DNA of 64,000 bases, taken from Streptomyces griseochromogenes (lineage in GTDB: Bacteria > Actinomycetota > Actinomycetes > Streptomycetales > Streptomycetaceae). Made by a program: the position numbers and the translations under genes. The notes below the pieces were generated by a model, which saw nothing but the letters and a program-made list of their open reading frames with translations, was not told where the DNA came from and did not search any database. The stretch is from NCBI RefSeq assembly GCF_001542625.1, contig NZ_CP016279.1:2232001-2296000 (forward strand), read 5' to 3'. This document shows, piece after piece, positions 1 to 8,879 of the stretch (positions within the stretch are counted from its first letter, which is position 1; each line of letters opens with the position of its first letter).

Positions 1-3000
1 CACCGGGTGCTGGCGGTCGTGCGCGGCTCCGCGATCAACCAGGACGGCGCGTCCAACGGCCTGACCGCGCCTAACGGCCCCTCGCAGCAGCGGGTGATCC
101 GCGCGGCCCTCGCCAACGCCCGGCTCTCGGCCAACGACGTGGATGTGGTCGAGGCGCACGGCACGGGCACCCCGCTGGGTGACCCGATCGAGGCCCAGGC
201 GGTGATCGCCACCTACGGCCAGGACCGTCCGGAAGACCGCCCGCTGTGGCTGGGCTCGGTGAAGTCCAACATCGGACACACCCAGCAGGCCGCGGGCATG
301 GCCGGTGTGATCAAGATGGTGCTGGCGCTGCAGAACCAGCAGCTGCCGGCGACCCTGCACGCGGAAGAGCCCACGCCGCACGTGGACTGGTCCGCCGGTG
401 ACGTGCGGCTGCTGACCGAGTCGAGGCCGTGGGAGGCGGACGACCGGGTACGTCGTGGCGGCGTCTCCGCGTTCGGGATGAGCGGCACCAACGTGCACAT
501 CATCCTGGAGGAAGCCCCGTCCGAGGACGACGAGAAGCCGGACACCGCTGCCGAGGACGACGGCGAGCTGGCCGAGGCCGTCGCCCTGGACGAACCGGCC
601 GATGAGGTCGAGCCGGTCGTCGTGCCCGCGGTCCTGGAGCCCTACGGCGCTGGTGCCTGGCTGGTGTCGGGCCGGTCCGCCGAGGGGTTGGCGGCGCAGG
701 CGGGCCGGTTGCGTGAGTGGGTGGCTGCTCGGCCGGAGTTGGAGCCGGCGGATGTGGGGTGGTCGTTGGCGGTGTCGCGGTCGGTGTTCGAGCACCGGTC
801 CGTGGTTGTGGGCGGTGACCGCGAGGAACTGCTGACCGGTTTGGAGAAGCTGGCTGCCGGTACGTCCGCGGGTTCGGTGGTGTCGGGTGTGGCTCGGCCG
901 GGTTCCCGGACGGTGTTCGTCTTCGCGGGTCAGGGGTCTCAGTGGGTGGGGATGGGTCGTGAACTGGCTGTTTCCTCGCCGGTGTTCGCGGCTCGGTTGG
1001 CGGAGTGTGAGCGGGCGTTGTCGCCGTATGTGGAGTGGTCGCTGAGTGATGTGCTCGCGGGTGCTCCGGGGGTTCCTGGGCTGGACCGTGCGGATGTGGT
1101 GCAGCCGGTGTTGTGGGCGGTGATGGTCTCGCTGGCCGCGGTGTGGGAGGCGGCGGGTGTGTCGCCCGATGCGGTTGTGGGTCATTCGCAGGGTGAGATT
1201 GCTGCGGCGACGGTGGCGGGGATGTTGAGTGTGGAGGATGGCGCCCGGGTGGTGGCGGTGCGGTCGCGGGCGTTGTCGGGTCTGTCGGTGCAGGGCTCGA
1301 TGGTGTCGGTGGTGATGCCGTCGCAGGCGGTGCGGGAGTTGGTGGGGCAGTGGGGTGAGCGTCTGTCGGTGGCTGCGATCAACGGTCCGGCGGCGGTGGT
1401 GGTCTCCGGTGAGCCGGAGGCGTTGTCGGAGTTCGAGCGGGAGTTGTCGGCTCGGCATGTGTTGCGGTGGCGGATTCCGGAGACGGATTTTGTGGCGCAT
1501 TCGCCGGCGGTGGAGCCGTTGGCGGTGGTGTTGGAGGGGGAGTTGGCGGGGATTGCGCCGCGGGCTGGTCGGGTGCCGATGGTGTCCACGGTGACTGGTG
1601 AGTGGGTGTCGGGTCCTGAGGTGGATGCCGGGTATTGGTATGCGAATCTGCGGCAGATGGTCCGTTTCGAGGAGGCGGTCCGTGTCCTGATCACTGGTGG
1701 GTACGGCGCGTTTGTGGAGGTGTCGCCGCATCCGGTGTTGACGGGTCCGGTGTCCGAGACGGCCGAGGACGTGGGCAACGCGGATGTGGTGGTCGTAGGG
1801 ACGTTGGAGCGTGACAACGGTGGTGCGGCGCGGCTGATCACGTCGTTGGCGCAGGCGTATGTCAGTGGGCTGAGCGTGGACTGGAAGATGGTTCTGCCTG
1901 CCGCGGAGCAGGTCGAGCTGCCCACCTACGCCTTCCAGCACCAGCGGTACTGGCTGGAGACACCGGCCGTGGCCGCGATCCCGGCGGGCGGTGACGGTGC
2001 GAGCACGGTTGCCGAAGCACGGTTCTGGGCAGCTGTCGAGGGCGGAGACCTGGCTCATATCGCTGAGGTTCTGGAGATCGAGGACCAGCAGCATGTGGGT
2101 GAGGTCCTGGAGGCGCTGACGTCCTGGCGCCGCCGGGAACGGGACCGGTCCGCGACCGCCAACTGGCGTTACCGGGTGACCTGGGCGCCGGTCGCCGAGC
2201 CCGACGCCCGGGCGCTGTCAGGGACTTGGCTGGTCGTGGCCGAACGGTCCGGCGACGACCTGACGCAGTGGTGTGTGGAGGCGCTCGCCGCCCGGGGCGC
2301 CGAGGTGGTGGTCGCCGAGGTGCCGGCCGGGACGGTGGACCGTACCGAGGTGGCGAAGGTCCTCGGTCAGGTGTTGCGGGACGTCGAGCCCGGCGCGGTG
2401 GCCGGTGTGGTGTCGCTGCTCGCGCTCGACGAGACGCCTGTTGTGGCCCATCCGGTGGTACCGCAGGGCGTGGCCGCCACGCTGGCCCTGGTGCAGGCGC
2501 TGGGCGACGCCGAGGTGGGCGCACCCCTGTGGGTGGCCACACGCGGTGCGGCGGCCGCCGCACCGGGCGAGGCGCTGACCAACCCCGTGCAGACGCAGGT
2601 CTGGGGCCTCGGCCGGGTGGTCGGCCTGGAACTCCCGGACCGGTGGGGCGGGTTGATCGACCTGCCCGCCGCACTCGACGACCGCGCCGGAGTCCGGCTG
2701 ACGGCCGTACTGGCCGGATGCGGTGAGGACCAGGTGGCGATCCGCCCGAGCGGGATCCTGGGCCGCAGGCTGACCCGCGCCCCGCAGCCCACTGGCTCGG
2801 CCGAGCTCTTTGTGCCGCGTGGGAGTGTGCTGATCACGGGTGGTACGGGTGCGATCGGTGGGCATGTGGCGCGGTGGCTGGCCGGCCGTGGTGCTCAGCG
2901 GTTGGTGCTGACCAGCCGGTCCGGAGCCGGTGCGGCGGGTGCTGCGGCGCTGGCGGCCGAGCTGGCCGCGGCCGGAGCGCGAGTGGATGTCGTGGCCTGC

Positions 3001-3930
3001 GACGCGAGCGACCGGGCGGACCTGGCCGGGCTGCTGGCCTGGACCGGCACCGACGGCCCCGCGCTGTCCGCGGTGATGCACACCGCCGGCATACCCCAGG
3101 AGACCGCCGTACAGGACGCCGACCTGGCCGAGGTGTCCGCGGTACTGGCGGCCAAGGCCGCGGGCGCGATCCACCTGGACGAGCTGACCGCCGGCATGGA
3201 CCTGGACGCGTTCGTTCTCTTCTCCTCGATCTCGGCGACGTGGGGCAGCGGTCTGCAGCCCGCCTACGCCGCCGCCAACACCTTCCTGGACGGGCTCGCC
3301 GAGCACCGCAGGTCACAGGGGCTGCCCGCGACCTCGGTGGCCTGGGGCCCGTGGGGCGGCGGCGGCATGACCGACGAGGAAGGCGCCGCGCAGGGCGTGC
3401 GACGCGGCCTGATGGTCATGGAGTCGGACCAGGCGGTCCAGGCGCTGGCACAGATCCTGGACGCCGGCGAAGGACTGGTGACCATCGCGGACGTGGACTG
3501 GGCCCGGTTCGCCCCGCCGTTCACGCTGCGCCGGACCAGCCCGCTGATCGACAGCCTGCCCGAGGTCAAGCAGGTGCTGGCCGGCGCCGGCGCGGACACG
3601 GCCGGCGGCGACGCGGTCGTCGGCTCGGATTCGAGCACGGCCCTGAAGCAGCAGCTGGCGGGCCTGCCGCGGACCGAACAGAACCGGCTGCTGGTCACCT
3701 TGGTGCAGATCCAGGCGGCCGCGGTGCTGAACTACCCGTCGCCCGAGGCCGTAGAGGCCACCCGTGCCTTCAGCGACCTGGGCTTCGACTCGCTCACCGC
3801 CGTCGAACTGCGCAACCGGCTCAGCACTGCCACCGGCCTGCAACTGCCCGCCACCCTGCTGTTCGACGCGCCCACGCCCACGGCCGCGGCCGAGTTCCTC
3901 CTGTCGCAGCTGGGGGTCGGCACGGGCAAC
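1..3930 (+). other. Module W1: (KS)-AT[FVAH]-KR(A-type)-ACP
   Basis: Only the C-terminal third of the KS is present. It keeps both catalytic histidine motifs, EAHGTGT (His codon 157-159) and KSNIGHT (His 277-279); the active-site cysteine is off the window. AT spans about 912-1815, with Ser 1186-1188 in GHSQGE and FVAH at 1489-1500. No DH follows. Instead there is the [10 protein letters not shown] dimerization element typical of modules with KR as the only reductive domain, then the KR structural half (to about 2810) and catalytic half (about 2821-3430). The KR has GGTGAIGG, Trp 3241-3243 and catalytic Tyr 3265-3267. The A-type pattern (Trp present, LDD absent, Gln rather than His after WGSGL) predicts an L-configured hydroxyl. 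ACP Ser is at 3790-3792. Confidence 0.93.
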
Positions 3931-6900
3931 GCCGAGGCCGTCCCCGTCGCCGCGGCGGCCACCGACGAGCCGCTCGCGATCGTCGGCATGAGCTGCCGCT
4001 ACCCGGGCGGCGCGGCGAGCCCGGACGAACTGTGGAACCTCGTGGCCGCCGGAACCGACGCCATCTCCGTCCTTCCGGAGGACCGGGGCTGGGTCCTGGA
4101 GGACCGGCCCGACGCCGACGAGGGCTACTCCGGCAAGCCCGTCCGATCCGGCGGATTCGTGTACGACGCGACCGGATTCGACGCGGGATTCTTCGGGATC
4201 AGCCCGCGTGAGGCCATGTCGATGGACCCGCAGCAGCGGCTGCTGCTGGAGGTGTCCTGGGAGGCACTGGAGCGCGCCGGAATCGACCCGGCGTCGCTGC
4301 GCGGCTCCGCGACCGGCGTGTTCGCGGGCGCGTCCGCCTCCGGCTACGGCTGGAGCGCCGGGCTGGAGGGCGAACTGGACGGGCACCTCGTCACGGGTGT
4401 CTCGACCAGCGTCGTGTCGGGCCGCGTGGCCTACGTCCTGGGCCTGGAGGGCCCGGCGGTGACCGTGGACACGGCGTGTTCGTCGTCGCTGGTCGCGCTG
4501 CACCTGGCCTGCCAGGCGGTGCGCTCGGGCGAGTGCACCCTGGCCCTGGCCGGCGGCGTCATGGTGGCGGCCAACCCGCTCCTGTTCAACCAGTTCAGCC
4601 GGCAGATGGGCCTGTCGCCGGACGGCCGGTGCAAGCCGTTCTCGGCGGCGGCCGACGGCATGGGCCTGGGCGAGGGCGCGGGCATGCTGGTCGTGGAGCG
4701 GCTGTCCGACGCGCAGCGGCTCGGACACCGGGTCCTGGCGGTGGTGCGCGGCAGCGCGACCAACCAGGACGGCGCGTCCAACGGCCTGACCGCCCCGAAC
4801 GGCCCCTCGCAGCAGCGGGTGATCCGCGCGGCCCTGGCCAACGCCGGGATACGCGCCGACGAGGTCGACGTGGTGGAGGCGCACGGCACGGGCACCCCGC
4901 TGGGCGACCCCATCGAGGCACAGGCACTGCTCGCCACCTACGGCCAGGAGCGCGCCGAGCAGGGGCCGTTGTGGCTGGGCTCGATCAAGTCCAACATCGG
5001 TCACACGCAGGCGGCCGCCGGTGTCGCCGGTGTGATCAAGATGGTGCTCGCGTTGCAGAACGAGCAGCTGCCACGGACGCTGCACGCGGACGAGCGTTCG
5101 CCGCATGTGGACTGGTCGGCCGGCGAGGTACAGCTGCTGACCCAGGCAACGCCGTGGCCGACGAACGGCCGACCGCGCCGTGCGGGGGTCTCCTCGTTCG
5201 GCATGAGCGGCACCAACGCGCACGTCATCCTCGAAGAAGCTCCCGAGCCGGTGAACGACGAGGCCACCGGGTCGGCGATCGACGAGGCCCCCGCGCTGCT
5301 GGAGGCCGACGGGCTCGCCGCGTGGCCGGTGTCGGGCCGTTCGGCACAGGGCGTGGCGGCGCAGGCGGGCCGGTTGCGTGAGTGGGTGGCTGCTCGGCCG
5401 GAGTTGGGGCCGGCGGATGTGGCGTGGTCGTTGGCGGCGACGCGGTCGGTGTTCGAGCACCGGGCTGTGGTGGTCGGCGCCGAGCGTGAGGAGCTGGTGG
5501 CGGGCCTGCAGAGCGTGGCCGCTGGTACGCCTGTGAGGTCGGTTGTCTCCGGGGTCGCGCGTTTGGGTGCGCGGGTGGTGTTCGTCTTCGCGGGTCAGGG
5601 GTCTCAGTGGGTGGGGATGGGTCGTGAACTGGCTGTTTCCTCGCCGGTGTTCGCGGCTCGGTTGGCGGAGTGTGAGCGGGCGTTGTCGCCGTATGTGGAG
5701 TGGTCGCTGAGTGATGTGCTCGCGGGTGCTCCGGGGGTTCCTGGGCTGGACCGTGCGGATGTGGTGCAGCCCGTGCTGTGGGCGGTGATGGTCTCGCTGG
5801 CCGCGGTGTGGGAGGCGGCGGGTGTGTCGCCCGATGCGGTGGTGGGTCATTCGCAGGGTGAGATTGCTGCGGCGACGGTGGCGGGGATGTTGAGTGTGGA
5901 GGATGGCGCCCGGGTGGTGGCGGTGCGGTCGCGGGCGTTGTCGGGTCTGTCGGTGCAGGGCTCGATGGTGTCGGTGGTGATGCCGTCGCAGGCGGTGCGG
6001 GAGTTGGTGGGGCAGTGGGGTGAGCGTCTGTCGGTCGCTGCGATCAACGGTCCGGCGGCGGTCGTGGTCTCCGGTGAGCCGGAGGCGTTGTCGGAGTTCG
6101 AGCGGGAGTTGTCGGCTCGGCATGTGTTGCGGTGGCGGATTCCGGAGACGGATTTTGTGGCGCATTCGCCGGCGGTGGAGCCGTTGGCGGTGGTGTTGGA
6201 GCGGGAGTTGGCGGGGATTGCGCCGCGGGCTGGTCGGGTGCCGATGGTGTCCACGGTGACTGGTGAGTGGGTGTCGGGGCCTGAGGTGGATGCGGGGTAT
6301 TGGTATGCGAATCTGCGGCAGATGGTCCGTTTCGAGGAGGCGGTCCGTGTCCTGATCACTGGTGGTTACGGCGCGTTTGTGGAGGTGTCGCCGCATCCGG
6401 TGTTGACGGGTCCGGTGTCCGAGACCGCGGAGGACGTGGGCAACGCGGATGTGGTGGTCGTAGGGACGTTGGAGCGTGACAACGGTGGTGCGGCGCGGCT
6501 GATCACGTCGTTGGCGCAGGCGTATGTCAGTGGGCTGAGCGTGGACTGGAAGATGGTTCTGCCTGCCGCGGAGCAGGTCGAGCTGCCCACCTACGCCTTC
6601 CAGCACCAGCGGTACTGGCTGCAGCCTCCGGCCACGGCGATGTCGGTCGCGGGTGGTGATGGTGCCGGTACGGCGGCCGAGACGCAGTTCTGGGCGGCTG
6701 TCGAGGGCGGTGATCTGGCCCGGATCGCCGACACGCTGGCCATCGAGGACCAGAAGCATCTCAGCGAGGTGCTGCCGGCGCTGGCGTCGTGGCGCCGCCG
6801 GGAGCAGGACAAGTCGGCGACCGCCAACTGGCGCTACCGGGTGAGCTGGTCGCCGGTCGCGGAGCCGGACCCGGGTGTGCTGTCCGGGACCTGGCTGGTC

Positions 6901-8811
6901 GTGACGTCGGCCGGATCGGTAGACCACGACCTGACACGGGGATGCGTCGGGGCGCTGACCGCTCGGGGCGCCGAGGTGGTCGTCATGGAGACCGAGGCGA
7001 CGGCCGACCAGGAGTGGATGGCCGGGCAGATCCGTACGCAGGCGCCGGAAGCCGGCTTCTCCGGAGTCGTGTCGCTGCTGGCACTGGACGAGACGCCGTT
7101 GGCGGCGCACCCGGTGGTGCCCGGGGGCCTGGCCGCGACGCTGGCCCTGGTGCAGGCGCTGGGCGAGGCCGAGGTGGGCGCCCCGCTGTGGGCGGTGACC
7201 TCCGGTGCGGTGGCCGCCGGGCCGGGCGAGGCGCTGACCAACCCCGTGCAGACGCAGGTCTGGGGCCTGGGCCGGGTAGTGGGCCTGGAACTCCCGGACC
7301 GGTGGGGCGGGTTGATCGACCTGCCCGCCGCACTCGACGAACGCGCCGGAGTCCGGCTGGCAGCGGTGCTCGCCGGATGCGGCGAGGACCAGGTGGCGAT
7401 CAGGCCGGCCGGAATCCTCGGCCGCAGGTTGACCCGTGCCGCGCAGCCCCGTGGCTCCTCGGAGCCCTGGGCCTCGTACGGCACCGCGCTGATCACCGGT
7501 GGCACCGGTGCGATCGGCGGGCGCCTGGCGCACTGGCTGGCCGGGCGTGGCGCCCAGCGGCTGGTCCTGACCAGCCGGTCCGGACCCGCTGCCGCGGGCG
7601 TCGCCGCGATGGCCGCCGAACTCGCTGCCCAGGGCACGCGCGTGGACGTGGTGGCCTGTGACGTGAGCGAGCGGGCGGACCTGTCCGGGCTGCTGGCCCG
7701 GATCGGGACCGACGGTCCCGCGCTGTCCGCGGTGATGCACACCGCGGGCGTCGGGCAGGCCACCGCGGTGCAGGAGACCGACCTGGCCGAAACGGCTCAG
7801 GTGCTGGCGGCCAAGGCCGCGGGCGCGGCTCTGCTGGACGAGCTGACCCGGGACCTCGACCTGGACGCGTTCGTGCTGTTCTCCTCGATCTCGGCGACGT
7901 GGGGCAGTGGTCTGCAGCCCTCTTACGCCGCGGCCAACACCTTCCTGGACGCGCTGGCGGAGAGCCGCCTGGCCCGTGGGGAGACCGCGACCTCGGTGGC
8001 CTGGGGCCCGTGGGGCGGCGGCGGAATGACCGACGCGGACGGCGCCGCGCAGATGGTCCGGCGCGGGCTGATGGTCATGGACCCGGAGCACGCCGTCCAG
8101 GCGCTCGCGCAGATCCTGGACGGTCGGGAAACCCTGGTGACGGTCGCGGACGTGGACTGGGCGCGGTTCGCCCTGCCGTTCACGCTGCGGCGGCCCAGCC
8201 CGCTGGTCGAGGGGCTGCCCGAGGTCAAGCAGGCCCTGGCGGACGCCGGCGCGGACGCGGCCGGAGCCGGAGCGGCGCTCGACCCGGACGCGGGCGCGGC
8301 CCTGAAGCAGCAGCTGGCAGGCCTGTCACGCGCCGAGCAGAGCCGGACGCTGGTCAACCTGGTCCGGGCACAGGCGGCCGCGGTGCTGGACTACGCGTCG
8401 GCCGACGCGGTCGAAGCCACGCGTGCCTTCAGCGATCTGGGCTTCGACTCGCTGACCGCGGTGGAACTGCGCAACCGGCTCAGCGCCGCCACCGGCCTGC
8501 AGCTGCCCGCCACCTTGCTGTTCGACTGCCCCACCCCGACAGCGCTGGCCGACTATCTCTGGAACGAGGAATTCCAGGACGATTCGGCCCCGATTTCCCT
8601 CGTCGAGGAAGTCGACCGGCTCGGGTCGTTGCTGACCGGAGCGACTCCGGACGAGAACACGTATCAAATGATCACTGATCGCCTGCAGGGACTTCTTTCC
8701 CAGTGGAGCAAGGTCGGCGCTTCCGCGGAGCGTCAGGCGGTCGCGGAGAAGATCGGGTCCGCATCGGACGACGAGATATTCGATTTCATCCACAAGGAAC
8801 TCGGTCGATAA
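1..8811 (+). CDS. PKS-A: modular type I polyketide synthase subunit, 5' truncated (modules W1-W2)
   Basis: The reading frame is open from the first base and starts inside a ketosynthase (KS), so the true start lies upstream; 2936 codons are visible. Domain order is KS (C-terminal part), AT, KR, ACP, then KS, AT, KR, ACP and a C-terminal docking region. Both ATs have GHSQGE at the catalytic serine (about residues 396 and 1951) and FVAH where YASH or HAFH is expected (about 497 and 2052). Both KRs have the A-type tryptophan (WGSGLQ) and lack LDD. ACP serines lie in GFDSL at about 1264 and 2817. After the last ACP, about 80 residues are predicted helical and acidic and end in DEIFDFIHKELGR, a typical class 1 C-terminal docking tail. 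That tail should hand the chain to PKS-B, 68 nt downstream. Function as a multimodular extender subunit is secure; the extender unit is not. Confidence 0.97.
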   Translation, partial: HRVLAVVRGSAINQDGASNGLTAPNGPSQQRVIRAALANARLSANDVDVVEAHGTGTPLGDPIEAQAVIATYGQDRPEDRPLWLGSVKSNIGHTQQAAGMAGVIKMVLALQNQQLPATLHAEEPTPHVDWSAGDVRLLTESRPWEADDRVRRGGVSAFGMSGTNVHIILEEAPSEDDEKPDTAAEDDGELAEAVALDEPADEVEPVVVPAVLEPYGAGAWLVSGRSAEGLAAQAGRLREWVAARPELEPADVGWSLAVSRSVFEHRSVVVGGDREELLTGLEKLAAGTSAGSVVSGVARPGSRTVFVFAGQGSQWVGMGRELAVSSPVFAARLAECERALSPYVEWSLSDVLAGAPGVPGLDRADVVQPVLWAVMVSLAAVWEAAGVSPDAVVGHSQGEIAAATVAGMLSVEDGARVVAVRSRALSGLSVQGSMVSVVMPSQAVRELVGQWGERLSVAAINGPAAVVVSGEPEALSEFERELSARHVLRWRIPETDFVAHSPAVEPLAVVLEGELAGIAPRAGRVPMVSTVTGEWVSGPEVDAGYWYANLRQMVRFEEAVRVLITGGYGAFVEVSPHPVLTGPVSETAEDVGNADVVVVGTLERDNGGAARLITSLAQAYVSGLSVDWKMVLPAAEQVELPTYAFQHQRYWLETPAVAAIPAGGDGASTVAEARFWAAVEGGDLAHIAEVLEIEDQQHVGEVLEALTSWRRRERDRSATANWRYRVTWAPVAEPDARALSGTWLVVAERSGDDLTQWCVEALAARGAEVVVAEVPAGTVDRTEVAKVLGQVLRDVEPGAVAGVVSLLALDETPVVAHPVVPQGVAATLALVQALGDAEVGAPLWVATRGAAAAAPGEALTNPVQTQVWGLGRVVGLELPDRWGGLIDLPAALDDRAGVRLTAVLAGCGEDQVAIRPSGILGRRLTRAPQPTGSAELFVPRGSVLITGGTGAIGGHVARWLAGRGAQRLVLTSRSGAGAAGAAALAAELAAAGARVDVVACDASDRADLAGLLAWTGTDGPALSAVMHTAGIPQETAVQDADLAEVSAVLAAKAAGAIHLDELTAGMDLDAFVLFSSISATWGSGLQPAYAAANTFLDGLAEHRRSQGLPATSVAWGPWGGGGMTDEEGAAQGVRRGLMVMESDQAVQALAQILDAGEGLVTIADVDWARFAPPFTLRRTSPLIDSLPEVKQVLAGAGADTAGGDAVVGSDSSTALKQQLAGLPRTEQNRLLVTLVQIQAAAVLNYPSPEAVEATRAFSDLGFDSLTAVELRNRLSTATGLQLPATLLFDAPTPTAAAEFLLSQLGVGTGNAEAVPVAAAATDEPLAIVGMSCRYPGGAASPDELWNLVAAGTDAISVLPEDRGWVLEDRPDADEGYSGKPVRSGGFVYDATGFDAGFFGISPREAMSMDPQQRLLLEVSWEALERAGIDPASLRGSATGVFAGASASGYGWSAGLEGELDGHLVTGVSTSVVSGRVAYVLGLEGPAVTVDTACSSSLVALHLACQAVRSGECTLALAGGVMVAANPLLFNQFSRQMGLSPDGRCKPFSAAADGMGLGEGAGMLVVERLSDAQRLGHRVLAVVRGSATNQDGASNGLTAPNGPSQQRVIRAALANAGIRADEVDVVEAHGTGTPLGDPIEAQALLATYGQERAEQGPLWLGSIKSNIGHTQAAAGVAGVIKMVLALQNEQLPRTLHADERSPHVDWSAGEVQLLTQATPWPTNGRPRRAGVSSFGMSGTNAHVILEEAPEPVNDEATGSAIDEAPALLEADGLAAWPVSGRSAQGVAAQAGRLREWVAARPELGPADVAWSLAATRSVFEHRAVVVGAEREELVAGLQSVAAGTPVRSVVSGVARLGARVVFVFAGQGSQWVGMGRELAVSSPVFAARLAECERALSPYVEWSLSDVLAGAPGVPGLDRADVVQPVLWAVMVSLAAVWEAAGVSPDAVVGHSQGEIAAATVAGMLSVEDGARVVAVRSRALSGLSVQGSMVSVVMPSQAVRELVGQWGERLSVAAINGPAAVVVSGEPEALSEFERELSARHVLRWRIPETDFVAHSPAVEPLAVVLERELAGIAPRAGRVPMVSTVTGEWVSGPEVDAGYWYANLRQMVRFEEAVRVLITGGYGAFVEVSPHPVLTGPVSETAEDVGNADVVVVGTLERDNGGAARLITSLAQAYVSGLSVDWKMVLPAAEQVELPTYAFQHQRYWLQPPATAMSVAGGDGAGTAAETQFWAAVEGGDLARIADTLAIEDQKHLSEVLPALASWRRREQDKSATANWRYRVSWSPVAEPDPGVLSGTWLVVTSAGSVDHDLTRGCVGALTARGAEVVVMETEATADQEWMAGQIRTQAPEAGFSGVVSLLALDETPLAAHPVVPGGLAATLALVQALGEAEVGAPLWAVTSGAVAAGPGEALTNPVQTQVWGLGRVVGLELPDRWGGLIDLPAALDERAGVRLAAVLAGCGEDQVAIRPAGILGRRLTRAAQPRGSSEPWASYGTALITGGTGAIGGRLAHWLAGRGAQRLVLTSRSGPAAAGVAAMAAELAAQGTRVDVVACDVSERADLSGLLARIGTDGPALSAVMHTAGVGQATAVQETDLAETAQVLAAKAAGAALLDELTRDLDLDAFVLFSSISATWGSGLQPSYAAANTFLDALAESRLARGETATSVAWGPWGGGGMTDADGAAQMVRRGLMVMDPEHAVQALAQILDGRETLVTVADVDWARFALPFTLRRPSPLVEGLPEVKQALADAGADAAGAGAALDPDAGAALKQQLAGLSRAEQSRTLVNLVRAQAAAVLDYASADAVEATRAFSDLGFDSLTAVELRNRLSAATGLQLPATLLFDCPTPTALADYLWNEEFQDDSAPISLVEEVDRLGSLLTGATPDENTYQMITDRLQGLLSQWSKVGASAERQAVAEKIGSASDDEIFDFIHKELGR
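912..1956 (+). repeat. FVAH acyltransferase cassette, copy 1 (W1)
   Basis: A 1045-bp block from GGTGTTCGTCTTCGCGG through TACTGGCTG, covering the whole AT and the post-AT linker up to [10 protein letters not shown]. It aligns without a single gap to 5577-6621 and 50316-51360. Confidence 0.92.
3967..8570 (+). other. Module W2: KS-AT[FVAH]-KR(A-type)-ACP
   Basis: The KS begins at EPLAIVGMS, with active Cys in DTACSSS (4477-4479). Its N-terminal loop is atypical: where most KSs here read LYDPDP..GTSY, this one has a short GYSGKPV stretch. AT is about 5577-6480, with Ser 5851-5853 and FVAH at 6154-6165, and differs from the W1 AT by almost nothing (R for G in VVLE-R/G-EL). KR catalytic half is about 7480-8090, with A-type Trp 7900-7902, Tyr and Asn conserved and no LDD. 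ACP Ser is 8449-8451. Predicted extension: an alpha-substituted unit reduced to a hydroxyl with the same stereotype as W1. Confidence 0.93.
5577..6621 (+). repeat. FVAH acyltransferase cassette, copy 2 (W2)
   Basis: Same length as copy 1, with only scattered single-base differences by eye. Its upstream KS-AT linker ([16 protein letters not shown] and on) is shared with copy 3 but not copy 1, so copies 2 and 3 share a longer block. Confidence 0.92.
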
Positions 8812-8879
8812 GGCCGACAAGGGTTCCTGAAATGCGGACAGCAAGCTTGAACTTTCAGAGATTGAGCGAGTGAGGTTCA
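8812..8879 (+). promoter_or_regulatory. Intergenic gap and ribosome binding site before PKS-B
   Basis: 68 nt between the PKS-A stop and the PKS-B GTG. GAGG at 8872-8875 lies four bases before the start. I see no hairpin followed by a T-run and no promoter-like pair, so the genes are probably co-transcribed. Confidence 0.6.

Noticed and set aside
2874..4211. Out-of-frame + strand open frames inside PKS genes, for example 2874-4211, 6789-7661 and 52011-53045
   Set aside because: Each overlaps a clear KR, ACP or KS domain in the main frame; the translations are Gly/Arg-rich with no recognised fold or ribosome binding site.
6591..6900. Possible remnant DH between AT and KR in the KR-only modules (W1-W6, W8, W9, W11)
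   Set aside because: The sequence is the [10 protein letters not shown] dimerization element followed by the KR structural half; there is no HxxxGxxxxP, no YGPxF and the length is too short for a DH.
8812..8879. Intrinsic terminator or promoter between subunits
   Set aside because: The four gaps are 31-99 nt and show only ribosome binding sites; I saw no GC-rich stem followed by T residues and no convincing -35/-10 pair.
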